Assembly: GCA_903881265.1 (NCBI GenBank)
Contig: CAIRSV010000105.1
Span: forward strand, 1 to 16,427
Source of the DNA: an uncultured Bacteroidota bacterium
GTDB taxonomy: Bacteria > Bacteroidota > Bacteroidia > Chitinophagales > Chitinophagaceae
DNA: 16,427 nucleotides
Direction of reading: 5' to 3'
Shown here: one piece after another, positions 1 to 7,136 of the stretch
Layout: each line of letters opens with the position of its first letter
How positions within the stretch are numbered: the first letter of the stretch is position 1
Translations under genes and position numbers: made by a program
Notes under the pieces: model-generated
The model's database searches: none
Seen by the model: the letters and a program-made list of their open reading frames with translations, nothing else
Told to the model about the DNA's origin: nothing

Positions 1-1
1 A

Positions 2-139
2 TTTTATGCACTGCGTATCATTCCTAAACCGCTGCGTGATGCCCTCTATCATTTGATTGCACGAAATCGATATGCTTGGTTTGGCAAATCAGCAACCTGT
101 CTGCTACCGACCACCGACGTACAAGACCGATTTATTTAA
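2..139 (+). CDS. DCC family (DUF393) protein, C-terminal end
   Basis: This is the last 45 codons of a gene that enters from the left edge, with its stop TAA at 137-139. The translated tail contains RIIPKPLRDALYHLIARNR followed by YAWFG and a short segment with one cysteine (ATCLLPT). This matches the C-terminal signature of the DCC/DUF393 family (YuxK-like), small proteins named after an N-terminal Asp-Cys-Cys motif and usually annotated as putative thiol-disulfide oxidoreductases. The diagnostic DCC motif lies outside the window, so the call rests only on the tail. The next gene starts 84 nt downstream in the same direction, so co-transcription is possible but not shown. Confidence 0.72.
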   Translation, partial: FYALRIIPKPLRDALYHLIARNRYAWFGKSATCLLPTTDVQDRFI

Positions 140-223
140 ATGATACACGATATAGTTAATAAGGATGAGTTGATCTTATCATTTTGAACGAAGAAATTAA
201 TTAGTTTACCGAATTACAAACAC

Positions 224-757
224 ATGCAAAAAATATATTTTATTCTACTGCTGATTACAATCTCTTCCTGCTCGCAGGCGCAAGAGAATCGTCGGGCTAC
301 TTACTACGAAACTTTTCTTGAAGTGAATGAGCCTATAGACAGTATGGTGGTATTCAAATCAACACGCGAACTCGTTACCTATCATCAGCGTAAGAAGGTG
401 AAAAAATATATAATCTCATTGGGAGAAGAATCAATCGGCAAGAAACAAGTTGAAGGAGATATGAAAACTCCGGAGGGCCTTTATTATATCAACAGCCGGG
501 ATACCAATAGTGCCTATCATACCAACCTCGGCATTTCTTATCCGAATGCCGCCGATTCAATGTATGCAGCTGCACATGGCAAACGTGCTGGCGGTGATAT
601 CAAAATACACGGCTTTCCGAATCGACATAGCAAGCTACAGGAAAAGCAATTTCTGAATACCGACTGGACATTGGGTTGTATAGCCGTTTCAGATTTTGAA
701 ATTGATGAATTATATAAATGGGTGATTCCAAACTGCCCTATCTTGATTTTACCGTAA
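224..757 (+). CDS. L,D-transpeptidase (YkuD-type) lipoprotein
   Basis: A 177-residue predicted lipoprotein with a YkuD-type L,D-transpeptidase domain. Residues 1-16 form a lipoprotein signal (hydrophobic core FILLLITI, lipobox ISSC with Cys16), so it is probably anchored in the envelope. The catalytic region has HG at 129-130 and TLGC at 149-152 followed by IAVSDFEID, the His and Cys signature of the family; Cys152 is the predicted nucleophile. The spacing and TLGC-type motif resemble the YafK branch more than ErfK/YbiS. Known family members form 3-3 crosslinks in peptidoglycan, attach proteins to it, or cleave such links; which applies here cannot be read from sequence. The ATG at 224 is chosen because the signal peptide begins there. 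The stop is 5 nt from the stop of the convergent rnz gene. Confidence 0.85.
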   Translation: MQKIYFILLLITISSCSQAQENRRATYYETFLEVNEPIDSMVVFKSTRELVTYHQRKKVKKYIISLGEESIGKKQVEGDMKTPEGLYYINSRDTNSAYHTNLGISYPNAADSMYAAAHGKRAGGDIKIHGFPNRHSKLQEKQFLNTDWTLGCIAVSDFEIDELYKWVIPNCPILILP

Positions 758-762
758 GCCTT

Positions 763-1659
763 CTAGATCTCAAACACACGTCCTTCGATGGCCAATTCAA
801 CCGGCTCAAATACCGTTGAGGCTTCATCGATAAACGGTTGAAGATCTTTATACTTCGATGAAAAATGGCCGAGCAATAATTTCCTAGCACCTGCTTGCTT
901 TGCTATCGAAGCTGCTTCGCGCGCAGTGGAATGAAAACGCTCCGTGGCCTTGTGCTGATCATTTTCGAGGTACGTCGATTCGTGATAGATAATATCGGCA
1001 TCACGAAGATCATCACATAGTTCAGGTGCATATCGAGTATCAGCGCAAAAGACATAGACCTTATTAGGGTGACCGTCTTGGGTAACCCAATCATTCTTCA
1101 CCACATCGCCATTTTTCAAACGATAATCTTCGCCTTCGGTGAGGTTCTTGTAAAAATATTTTGGCACTTCGTATTCTTGTAATTTAGTCGGCAGTAAAAT
1201 ACGTTTCCGTTTTTTCTCAATGAACTTAAATCCGTGCGTCGGCACGCTGTGATACACCGGAAAGCATGATACTTGAAACTTTTCTTCATCAATCAGTATC
1301 GTTCGTTCTGAATCACTGATAATATGATAGATAATCTGAAAGCCAAGATCCCATTTCAATTGCAGTTGAAGAAACGTTTTAATTTCAGCTGGGCAATAAA
1401 TAGCAAGTTCCTTCTCACGACCCCATAACGACAAGCTGCTAACAAAACCAACCAATCCGTAGAAATGATCGCCGTGAAGATGACTGATAAAGATATGATT
1501 GATACGGGTGCTTCTAATACCAAACTGCTGCATACGCATTTGTGCGCCTTCGCCACAATCCATCAGAAATAACTGTTCATTGATTTCAATAATCTGTGCT
1601 GTAGGAAAACGGCCGTAAGCAGGAAGGGCTGAATTATTGCCGAGAATGGTAATCTTCAT
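763..1659 (-). CDS. rnz: Ribonuclease Z (tRNA 3'-endonuclease)
   Basis: A 298-residue tRNase Z of the short ELAC1-like form, which cleaves 3' trailers from tRNA precursors. The frame stays open upstream to 1719, but the family begins at MKITILG, so I place the start at 1659. Visible zinc ligands and motifs are DCGEGAQ (34-40), HLHGDH (60-65), His137/His142 in the HSVPTHG region, Asp207 in CADTRY, the HST motif at 243-245, and GHFSSKY (264-270, His265). All seven metal-binding positions expected of the family appear present. Trailer cleavage fits a genome whose tRNA genes lack encoded CCA, as the tRNA-Ala in this window does. It lies 46 nt behind the GtrA-like gene on the same strand and is probably co-transcribed from upstream. 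Confidence 0.95.
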   Translation of the reverse strand: MKITILGNNSALPAYGRFPTAQIIEINEQLFLMDCGEGAQMRMQQFGIRSTRINHIFISHLHGDHFYGLVGFVSSLSLWGREKELAIYCPAEIKTFLQLQLKWDLGFQIIYHIISDSERTILIDEEKFQVSCFPVYHSVPTHGFKFIEKKRKRILLPTKLQEYEVPKYFYKNLTEGEDYRLKNGDVVKNDWVTQDGHPNKVYVFCADTRYAPELCDDLRDADIIYHESTYLENDQHKATERFHSTAREAASIAKQAGARKLLLGHFSSKYKDLQPFIDEASTVFEPVELAIEGRVFEI

Positions 1660-1705
1660 TGTGAGGGATAAAACGTACGTAATAAAATCGAGTGCGTGTG
1701 TAAAG

Positions 1706-2194
1706 TTAACGCTGCACACCTCTAGTTTTCACCTTAAACGAAAAATATTGTTGCGTGTAATAACTATACACGGCTACAACTAAGGTGGTCATTGCTTTAG
1801 ACGGAGTGGCATACCACCCAAAACCATCTACAAAAAGTTTTAGAAAAAGATAATTCAACCCAATACAACTCAATACAGTGAGTCCGTAACGAAATAATTG
1901 CTGTCGCCCACGTAATTCTGAGGTCGTAAACACCACGAATTTGCTTAGGATGAAACCCATTGGAAAACTTACAGTAAAAGAGACCATGAAGGCTGAAATG
2001 TGCGCAGGGATTGTCATTCCTAACACATGAATCGGCATTTTATCAAACACAAAATTATACGAGATGAAATAAATAACTAGGTCAAGCATTGCTGTACTGC
2101 CACCGCAAGCCAAATACTTGAAGGTTTGCAACGGAATAAACCGAACGAAGTCGAAATAAAAAAATTCGATAAATGCATGAATCCGTTTTCTCAC
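1706..2194 (-). CDS. GtrA-like family membrane protein
   Basis: A 162-residue integral membrane protein with four predicted helices at about 26-49, 63-88, 101-121 and 131-151. The opening FKYLACGGSTAMLDL and the paired motif SKFVVFTTS are typical of GtrA-like proteins, in which the first two helices are followed by a conserved phenylalanine-rich loop. Family members are thought to help translocate or flip lipid-linked sugars during modification of surface polysaccharides, teichoic acids or O-antigen, although in most bacteria the substrate is unknown. No glycosyltransferase lies next to it here, so no pathway can be named. The gene is 20 nt downstream of the lipoprotein gene and 46 nt upstream of rnz, all leftward, which suggests one transcript. 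Confidence 0.82.
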   Translation of the reverse strand: MRKRIHAFIEFFYFDFVRFIPLQTFKYLACGGSTAMLDLVIYFISYNFVFDKMPIHVLGMTIPAHISAFMVSFTVSFPMGFILSKFVVFTTSELRGRQQLFRYGLTVLSCIGLNYLFLKLFVDGFGWYATPSKAMTTLVVAVYSYYTQQYFSFKVKTRGVQR

Positions 2195-2214
2195 AATAGC
2201 AACACTCTAAGTGA

Positions 2215-2655
2215 TTATTCGAAAGGTGCGAAATGATATTCGCGGGCATTGTCGGTAGTACGCAACCACATCTGTTTTTCAAACAACTTGAGGATATTGT
2301 AGTTGGTGGTACTGTCCAAATTAGCCGGTGGAATTTTCACTGTAATAGCAATCTTACGATCATTATCATACAACACCCAATTTCCTTGTACGTTACGCGC
2401 TTCAAGGGTTACAGGATCTATGATTGTTTGGATATACTTACCGTCTCTGTAGAAATAATGTTTTTGTTTGGCATAATACGGATCCAACGAAACCTCAACG
2501 CCATCCACTTGCGCACTTTCATATTTCCAGTTATTGGTAATCCTTGCCTTCTTAGTACGGAAGCTAACATTCGGACCTTCCTCATATTTACGGCAGGAAG
2601 TGATACTCACGAGCATCGCAAAGGCAAAAAACAATATAGACGCTATTCTTTTCAT
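2215..2655 (-). CDS. Lipocalin-like lipoprotein, function unknown
   Basis: A 146-residue predicted lipoprotein. A clear lipoprotein signal occupies residues 1-21 (Lys-Arg start, hydrophobic AFAMLVSI, lipobox ITSC with Cys21). The mature part contains a KARITNNWKYESAQVDG segment, then short beta-strand-like stretches ending in MWLRTTDNAREYHFAPFE. The pattern of WxxE/WxY near the N-terminus, a QGNWVLYDND core and a final hydrophobic strand resembles the many Bacteroidota lipocalin-like lipoproteins, but I cannot name a specific family. No catalytic residues are evident. It sits 87 nt downstream of accC and 20 nt upstream of the GtrA-like gene on the same strand. The 87-nt gap has no clear terminator. 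Confidence 0.7.
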   Translation of the reverse strand: MKRIASILFFAFAMLVSITSCRKYEEGPNVSFRTKKARITNNWKYESAQVDGVEVSLDPYYAKQKHYFYRDGKYIQTIIDPVTLEARNVQGNWVLYDNDRKIAITVKIPPANLDSTTNYNILKLFEKQMWLRTTDNAREYHFAPFE

Positions 2656-2742
2656 GTTTATTTTTTATGAAGCCACTAAGATAAACAAAAATCTAAAAAC
2701 TCAGTTTAAAAGTAAAATTAATCTTCACTGTGCGCATAAATG

Positions 2743-4221
2743 CTACCGCAGATGCAAACGATGTTTCCATTTGGTGGTCACCGGATCAAGTGCTTTCATT
2801 GGTTTATTGACGTGCTCAAAAATGTGCACCGCCATCGCAGCCGCCATCTCTTGTTCTTCAGCAGTAAAGACTTCAAGAAGTTCGGGCGTATAGTATTTCT
2901 CAATAAAATGCGTATCAAATTTCCCTTCTGTAAACGCCGGTTGTTTGATTGCCCATGCCCCAAAAGGCAAGGTAGTTTCGATACCATTGATACGAAATTG
3001 TGCTATCGCGATGCCAAGGCGGTCGATTGCTTCTTGTCGAGTTGCTCCCCAAGCCACGAGTTTGCCGATCATCGGGTCGTAATAAATCGGGATATCCATG
3101 CCCTCATCATACCCGTCGTCGATACGGACACCTTCGCCTGATGGTCGTTTATATACTTCTAGTTTGCCGATATCCGGAAGAAAATTATTCAACGGATCTT
3201 CGGCGCAGATACGCAATTCAACCGCATGACCATGGATATGCAAGTCGGCTTGTTTTAGATGTAGCGTTTCGCCTCTCGCCACATTAATTTGTTCTTTCAC
3301 CAAATCGATGCCCGTAATCATTTCTGTCACACAATGTTCAACTTGTAGACGAGTATTCATTTCTAGAAAATAAAAATTAAGGTCATCATCCACCAGAAAT
3401 TCAACAGTACCCGCTCCATGATAATCGCAAGACCTCGCCACATTCACAGCACTTTCGCCCATTGCTTTGCGCACGGCGGGCGTAAGACACGATGAGGGTG
3501 CTTCCTCAATCAATTTCTGATGTCGACGCTGAATAGAACATTCACGTTCAAAGAGATATAGATAATTTCCTTGCGTATCGCCTAGTATCTGAATCTCGAT
3601 ATGCTTAGGCGAACCGACATATTTTTCTATAAAGACACTATCATCTCCGAAGGAATTCAACGCCTCGCTTTTTGCCATCTGCATCTGTTCTTCAAGCTCA
3701 TCGGCATGACGCACAATACGCATTCCCTTGCCACCCCCGCCAGCACTTGCTTTGATCAATAACGGGAAGCCCGTCCGCTGCGCTACTTCGTGCGCTTCGA
3801 CTGCATCCTTCAACGGTGTATCTGTTCCGGGCACCATCGGTACGTTAAACTTTTTAGCGGCTTGTTTGGCACCTATTTTACTCCCCATCGTTTCGATGGA
3901 CGAAGCGGTTGGTCCGATAAAAATTAATCCGGCATCCGTTACGGCCTGACTGAATTTAGCGTTTTCACTTAAGAATCCATACCCGGGATGAATGCCTTCT
4001 GCTCCGCAAGCCTTGGCGACTTCAATAATTTTATCGCCGAGTAAATAGGATTGTGATGATGGTGCCGGACCGATACAAAACGCTTCATCTGCAAATTTGA
4101 CAAAAGGCATTGAAGCATCTGCTTCACTATATACAGCTACGGTTTTAATGCCCATTTCGCTGGCCGTGCGCATAATACGCAAGGCAATTTCTCCCCGATT
4201 AGCAACCAATATTTTATTCAT
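2743..4221 (-). CDS. accC: Biotin carboxylase subunit of an acyl-CoA carboxylase
   Basis: A 492-residue biotin carboxylase, which uses ATP and bicarbonate to carboxylate biotin on a carrier protein. Domains run in the normal order: N-terminal Rossmann-like domain from NKILVANRGEIALRI, the ATP-grasp glycine loop at 158-167 (ASAGGGGKGM), the catalytic region EMNTRLQVEH (287-296), and a C-terminal domain (RINGIETTLPF at 410-420). It is about 40 residues longer than E. coli AccC, as is common for Bacteroidota acetyl- or propionyl-CoA carboxylase subunits. It lacks the C-terminal biotinyl domain (no MKM), so carrier and carboxyltransferase must come from elsewhere; none is adjacent. Cys replaces the usual Pro at 245 (APSSC) and at 297 (VEHCVTE). 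Acetyl- versus propionyl-CoA specificity cannot be decided. Confidence 0.92.
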   Translation of the reverse strand: MNKILVANRGEIALRIMRTASEMGIKTVAVYSEADASMPFVKFADEAFCIGPAPSSQSYLLGDKIIEVAKACGAEGIHPGYGFLSENAKFSQAVTDAGLIFIGPTASSIETMGSKIGAKQAAKKFNVPMVPGTDTPLKDAVEAHEVAQRTGFPLLIKASAGGGGKGMRIVRHADELEEQMQMAKSEALNSFGDDSVFIEKYVGSPKHIEIQILGDTQGNYLYLFERECSIQRRHQKLIEEAPSSCLTPAVRKAMGESAVNVARSCDYHGAGTVEFLVDDDLNFYFLEMNTRLQVEHCVTEMITGIDLVKEQINVARGETLHLKQADLHIHGHAVELRICAEDPLNNFLPDIGKLEVYKRPSGEGVRIDDGYDEGMDIPIYYDPMIGKLVAWGATRQEAIDRLGIAIAQFRINGIETTLPFGAWAIKQPAFTEGKFDTHFIEKYYTPELLEVFTAEEQEMAAAMAVHIFEHVNKPMKALDPVTTKWKHRLHLR

Positions 4222-4373
4222 ATATACTAAAATGAAAGCGAAGATAAGGACAAATTAATAATGGGGCAATTCAATGGTATAATCAGCGGATACAGTGTTC
4301 ATCATGATAGTCTAGCAACGCGAATCGATACCAACTGTTTTATTTTCAAGGTGCCTTTCTATTGGTGAAACAC

Positions 4374-4381
4374 TATATTTG
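4374..4381 (+). promoter_or_regulatory. Bacteroidota -7 element overlapping the start region
   Basis: TATATTTG is a perfect match to the Bacteroidota TAnnTTTG promoter element. Its last G is followed by only four bases (CACG) and then the ATG of the small membrane protein gene at 4386. If transcription starts 4-7 nt after the element, the mRNA would be leaderless or nearly so. No convincing TTG element is seen 19-21 nt upstream, so promoter strength is uncertain. Confidence 0.55.
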
Positions 4382-4385
4382 CACG

Positions 4386-4685
4386 ATGATTAGAAACAAC
4401 GCAGCATTCGGTTTTTTACTCGGCGTCATCGTGCCACTGCTTGGCATCTTACTTTTATTTGTCATCAAGTATATGCCGCAAAATGTATCGCTGACAGATT
4501 TTATTTATTTACTCAAAACGAATAAACCCAATATTTCAAAAGTGATTTCCCTTGGACTCATTGCTTGCATTCCATTAATCACATACTACAAAAACAGAAA
4601 ATTGTATCTAACCTTACGAGGAATTTTCATTGCGATTACACTCTATGCCTTACTAGCTGTGACCTATAAATTTCATTTGCTCTAA
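4386..4685 (+). CDS. Small three-helix membrane protein, unknown function
   Basis: A 99-residue hydrophobic protein I cannot assign to a named family. The frame is open from a TTG at 4362, but the ATG at 4386 is the better start because a promoter element (4374-4381) lies just before it. Predicted helices are at about 8-28, 50-68 and 77-95; the loop between the first two is polar with several lysines, and a short YKNRK basic patch follows helix 2. There are no recognisable catalytic motifs. Its stop TAA (4683-4685) directly abuts the ATG of lpxB at 4686, so the two are almost certainly translationally linked. Genes of this size next to lpxB occur, to my recollection, in related Bacteroidota, which would suggest an envelope role, but this is inference. 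Confidence 0.78.
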   Translation: MIRNNAAFGFLLGVIVPLLGILLLFVIKYMPQNVSLTDFIYLLKTNKPNISKVISLGLIACIPLITYYKNRKLYLTLRGIFIAITLYALLAVTYKFHLL

Positions 4686-5798
4686 ATGAAGTACTTTATC
4701 ATAGCAGGCGAAGCCAGTGGAGACTTGCATGGAAGCAATCTGGTGAAGGAATTAAAAGCACTAGATCCGGAGGCTGACATTCAAGGTTGGGGCGGCGATA
4801 AGATGCAAGCTGCAGGCGTCGAAGTACAAAAACATATTCGCGAACTCGCCTTTATGGGTTTTGTTGAAGTGCTGATGAATATCGGTAAGATCGTAAAAAA
4901 TTTCAGTCTGTGTAAAAAACAAATTCTGCACTTCAATCCTGATGTCATTATCTGTGTCGATTATCCGGGTTTCAATTTAAGGATGGCTAGATGGGGCAAA
5001 ATAAAAGGGTTTAAAATTGCCTATTATATCTCGCCCACTGTTTGGGCTTGGAAAGAAAACAGAGTCGAAACTGTGCGACAATATGTTGATCGTATGATTT
5101 GCATTCTGCCTTTTGAAAAAGATTTCTATGCCACAAAGAATGTAACCGTTGATTATGTTGGACATCCCACAGTGGATGTGATTGAATATGAAAAATCGGT
5201 CGCCTCTTCCATCGAAGGAAACAATCTTATTGCGCTACTGCCAGGCAGCCGTAAGCAGGAAATTGATAAGATGCTACCTATCATGTTGGAAGCAACAAAG
5301 GCATTGACCGAATACAGATTAGTGATTGCACAAGCACCGAATTTGGATAGAGATGTCTACCAACCTTATCTTAAGGACCATCGTATTGAGCTTGTGCAAC
5401 ACAAGACCTACGACATCCTGAAAGTAGCGAAGGCTGCCATTGTCACTTCGGGGACAGCGACCTTGGAGACAGCCTTGTTTGGTGTGCCGCAAGTGGTTTG
5501 CTACATTGCTAATGGAATATCCTATGCGATTGCAAAACGATTGGTGAAAGTGAACTACATATCCTTGGTGAATTTGATTCTGCATCGTGAAAGTGTCCTT
5601 GAATTAATTCAACACGACATGACTGTTGACAACGTAAAAGCTGAACTCGAAAAGTTATTGTATGATGCCACTCGAAAGAATCAGCTACGAAATGATTATG
5701 CCGAGTTATCCGACATATTACGACAAGGCGGGGCGAGTAAAAAAACCGCTGTCATCATTCACAACCTATTACTTGAAGATGGCTCTAAAAATCATTAA
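4686..5798 (+). CDS. lpxB: Lipid-A-disaccharide synthase
   Basis: A 370-residue glycosyltransferase (family GT19) that joins UDP-2,3-diacylglucosamine and lipid X to form the lipid A disaccharide on the cytoplasmic face of the inner membrane. Signatures are GEASGDLHG (8-16), DYPGFN (92-97), SPTVWAW (116-122), PGSRKQEI (186-193) and TSGTATLE (254-261), all at positions expected for a protein of about 380 residues. The conserved segment near the C-terminus reads ISLVNLILHRESVLELIQ, with Val where many homologues have Pro (LPN). It is the only lipid A gene in the window. It starts immediately after the stop of the small membrane protein gene with no spacer, and no separate promoter is seen. Confidence 0.96.
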   Translation: MKYFIIAGEASGDLHGSNLVKELKALDPEADIQGWGGDKMQAAGVEVQKHIRELAFMGFVEVLMNIGKIVKNFSLCKKQILHFNPDVIICVDYPGFNLRMARWGKIKGFKIAYYISPTVWAWKENRVETVRQYVDRMICILPFEKDFYATKNVTVDYVGHPTVDVIEYEKSVASSIEGNNLIALLPGSRKQEIDKMLPIMLEATKALTEYRLVIAQAPNLDRDVYQPYLKDHRIELVQHKTYDILKVAKAAIVTSGTATLETALFGVPQVVCYIANGISYAIAKRLVKVNYISLVNLILHRESVLELIQHDMTVDNVKAELEKLLYDATRKNQLRNDYAELSDILRQGGASKKTAVIIHNLLLEDGSKNH

Positions 5799-5901
5799 CA
5801 AGATCGCAAACAAGAACACTATGATGGAGACCCTGTTCATGCCGTGCATAAGTTTTATGTTTGTATTGACAGGCGCATTTGGATCCTTCTTTTTAAGATA
5901 G
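5779..5901 (+). CDS. Possible 40-residue membrane peptide overlapping lpxB end
   Basis: An ATG at 5779 opens a 40-codon frame (stop TAG 5899-5901) that overlaps the last 20 nt of lpxB in another frame. The peptide has a basic N-terminal segment (MALKIINKIANKN) and one hydrophobic stretch from about residue 18 to 38 (LFMPCISFMFVLTGAFGSFF), so it could be a single-pass membrane peptide translated by coupling to lpxB. I do not recognise a homologue. The AT-rich sequence could produce such a frame by chance, so the call is tentative. Confidence 0.3.
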   Translation: MALKIINKIANKNTMMETLFMPCISFMFVLTGAFGSFFLR

Positions 5902-5976
5902 AGATATTGCAGTATTTGATCCCACATTGAAATTAATTTTGTCCAAAAATAATACTTTTTATTTGCAGATTGATTC

Positions 5977-5984
5977 TATATTTG
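5977..5984 (+). promoter_or_regulatory. Candidate -7 element for tRNA-Ala
   Basis: TATATTTG matches the TAnnTTTG consensus and lies 82 nt before the first base of the mature tRNA. Transcription would start near 5988-5991 and leave a 5' leader of about 75-80 nt for RNase P to remove. The usual TTG is not found at the right spacing; the region upstream (5956-5964) is a T run. Confidence 0.4.
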
Positions 5985-6066
5985 CCTCCCCAATAGATAA
6001 TGTTGATTAATAGGCAAACACTTGCTATTTCAGCGATTTAACGAATTGAGATTTGTTCTTTTTTTC

Positions 6067-6139
<73 letters not shown>

Positions 6140-6151
6140 CACCATAAACAC

Positions 6152-6182
6152 AAAGGGTTTCATCGAATTGAAACCCTTTTTT
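6152..6182 (+). terminator. Rho-independent terminator after tRNA-Ala
   Basis: An 11-bp perfect stem, AAAGGGTTTCA (6152-6162) with TGAAACCCTTT (6169-6179), closes a 6-nt loop (TCGAAT) and is followed by a T run. It begins 13 nt after the tRNA, so the precursor trailer is short. Confidence 0.9.
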
Positions 6183-6224
6183 ATTTTTGGATAGGTAAAA
6201 CATGGTTTAAACAATTCATACTTA

Positions 6225-6378
6225 CTGTTCGACAGGGTGATAGTTAGAGCGAGATGTGTATATTTATGGAGTCGCTTCGAGAAGTAAATCCTCGGGCTTT
6301 TTGAGTCCCTTGGAGATAAGGTTCATAGAACCTTCATGATCTTCCGTTCGACATGCGCAAAAGCCTAACATGTCGAAC
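6225..6378. repeat. Intergenic hairpins with recurrent GTTCGACA
   Basis: The stretch between the tRNA terminator and the next gene (6183-6421) holds no gene but several inverted repeats. GTTCGACATG (6346-6355) pairs perfectly with CATGTCGAAC (6369-6378) around a 13-nt loop. AAGGTTC (6318-6324) pairs with GAACCTT (6328-6334) around ATA. The octamer GTTCGACA occurs directly at 6227-6234 and 6346-6353 and inverted at 6371-6378; the first lies in the near-palindrome CTGTTCGACAG. This looks like a degenerate extragenic palindromic repeat, not a terminator, as no T run follows any of the stems. Confidence 0.5.
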
Positions 6379-6421
6379 AGCCTGAATATTCACTAACTAC
6401 CCTATTTCACTTTTCATAACA

Positions 6422-6898
6422 TTATAGTGCAAGCATATCAATCCTTTCCTTGTAATCATATTGAAGGTCTTCATGCAATGTGCCTACTATTTTTTTTATG
6501 TTCGCTACTTGAGTAGCGTGCAGGTTTTTCATCGCAAGACTTTCAGTAAAGTCCAACCTAAGCTCCTTCATCTGTTGACAGAAATGAATCAATAATTCAA
6601 TCTGTGTGGTGGGCAATCCTGAATACCGTCCGTATTTCTGAATGGTGCGAAGTATTTTCCGTATGGTTTTTTTTGCCCAATGCATCGACTTTACATTCAC
6701 CTCCATAAACATTGCAGTGACTTCTATTTTTAGATTTTCGATGAAATAGGTTTCATCACCACTTTCAAAGAGGATGTATGTCAACAGTTCCTTGTTCTCC
6801 TTCTTGTATTTAATTAATCGCGCGCATACCTCCACGAGCTCAGCGTGCGGCATCGATTGAATTTCTTTCTTTAACTGGGCTAATGAAGCGGTCTGCAT
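6422..6898 (-). CDS. Conserved-looking hypothetical protein, helical
   Basis: A 158-residue protein of unknown function. The frame is open to 6964, but the upstream 22 codons encode a poor hydrophobic lead; MQTASLAQLKKEIQSMP at 6898 is a more natural start. The product is soluble, rich in Lys, Leu and Glu and predicted almost wholly alpha-helical, with an N-terminal LKKEIQSMPHAELVEVCARL segment and a central KKTIRKILRTIQKYGRYSG segment. There are no signal peptide, membrane helices or catalytic motifs. The opening resembles small Bacteroidota proteins of unknown function (for example DUF6155), but I am not sure of the family. It is flanked by hairpins downstream and a 133-nt gap upstream to the Lys-rich mini-gene, so it is probably monocistronic. 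Confidence 0.65.
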   Translation of the reverse strand: MQTASLAQLKKEIQSMPHAELVEVCARLIKYKKENKELLTYILFESGDETYFIENLKIEVTAMFMEVNVKSMHWAKKTIRKILRTIQKYGRYSGLPTTQIELLIHFCQQMKELRLDFTESLAMKNLHATQVANIKKIVGTLHEDLQYDYKERIDMLAL

Positions 6899-7031
6899 AA
6901 TGAGGGTAACAATAAAGACGTAGATGTATTCGGCAAAAGAACTTAAAATAACTGAATCCAACACAACGGTTTGGCGTTCGATCTATCCATACTCCGCAGA
7001 ACAGATTAGGAACATCGCACTAAAAAATTAC

Positions 7032-7136
7032 TTACCCTTTTTTTGCCTTCTTCTCACGCTTCTCAACTTTCTTTTCCTTCGCTGTTTTTAGCGGTTCTTT
7101 TTTGGTTGTCTTCTTGACGTCCTGACTCTTTGCCAT
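7032..7136 (-). CDS. Lys-rich 34-residue small protein
   Basis: A short frame from ATG (7134-7136) to TAA (7032-7034) encodes 34 residues. It begins MAKSQDVKKTTKKEPLKTAK and continues as a mixed Lys/Glu tail (EKKVEKREKKAKKG). Fifteen of 34 residues are Lys and there are almost no hydrophobic residues, so the product is a very basic, probably disordered peptide. The ordered N-terminal motif (MAKSQ, then KKTTKKEPLKTAKEK) resembles short hypothetical proteins I recall from Chitinophagales and Sphingobacteriales, which favours a real gene over a chance AT-rich frame. Nucleic-acid binding is possible from charge alone, but no function is known to me. It has no close operon partner: 133 nt separate it from the next leftward gene. 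Confidence 0.6.
   Translation of the reverse strand: MAKSQDVKKTTKKEPLKTAKEKKVEKREKKAKKG

Noticed and set aside
2233..2893. Rightward ORFs of 119-145 codons over the lipoprotein and accC genes
   Set aside because: They are antisense to two well-supported genes, have no motifs and no plausible start context.
6140..6145. Encoded CCA tail of tRNA-Ala
   Set aside because: After discriminator A6139 the bases are CAC and then CA; CCA is not in register, so the tail must be added enzymatically.
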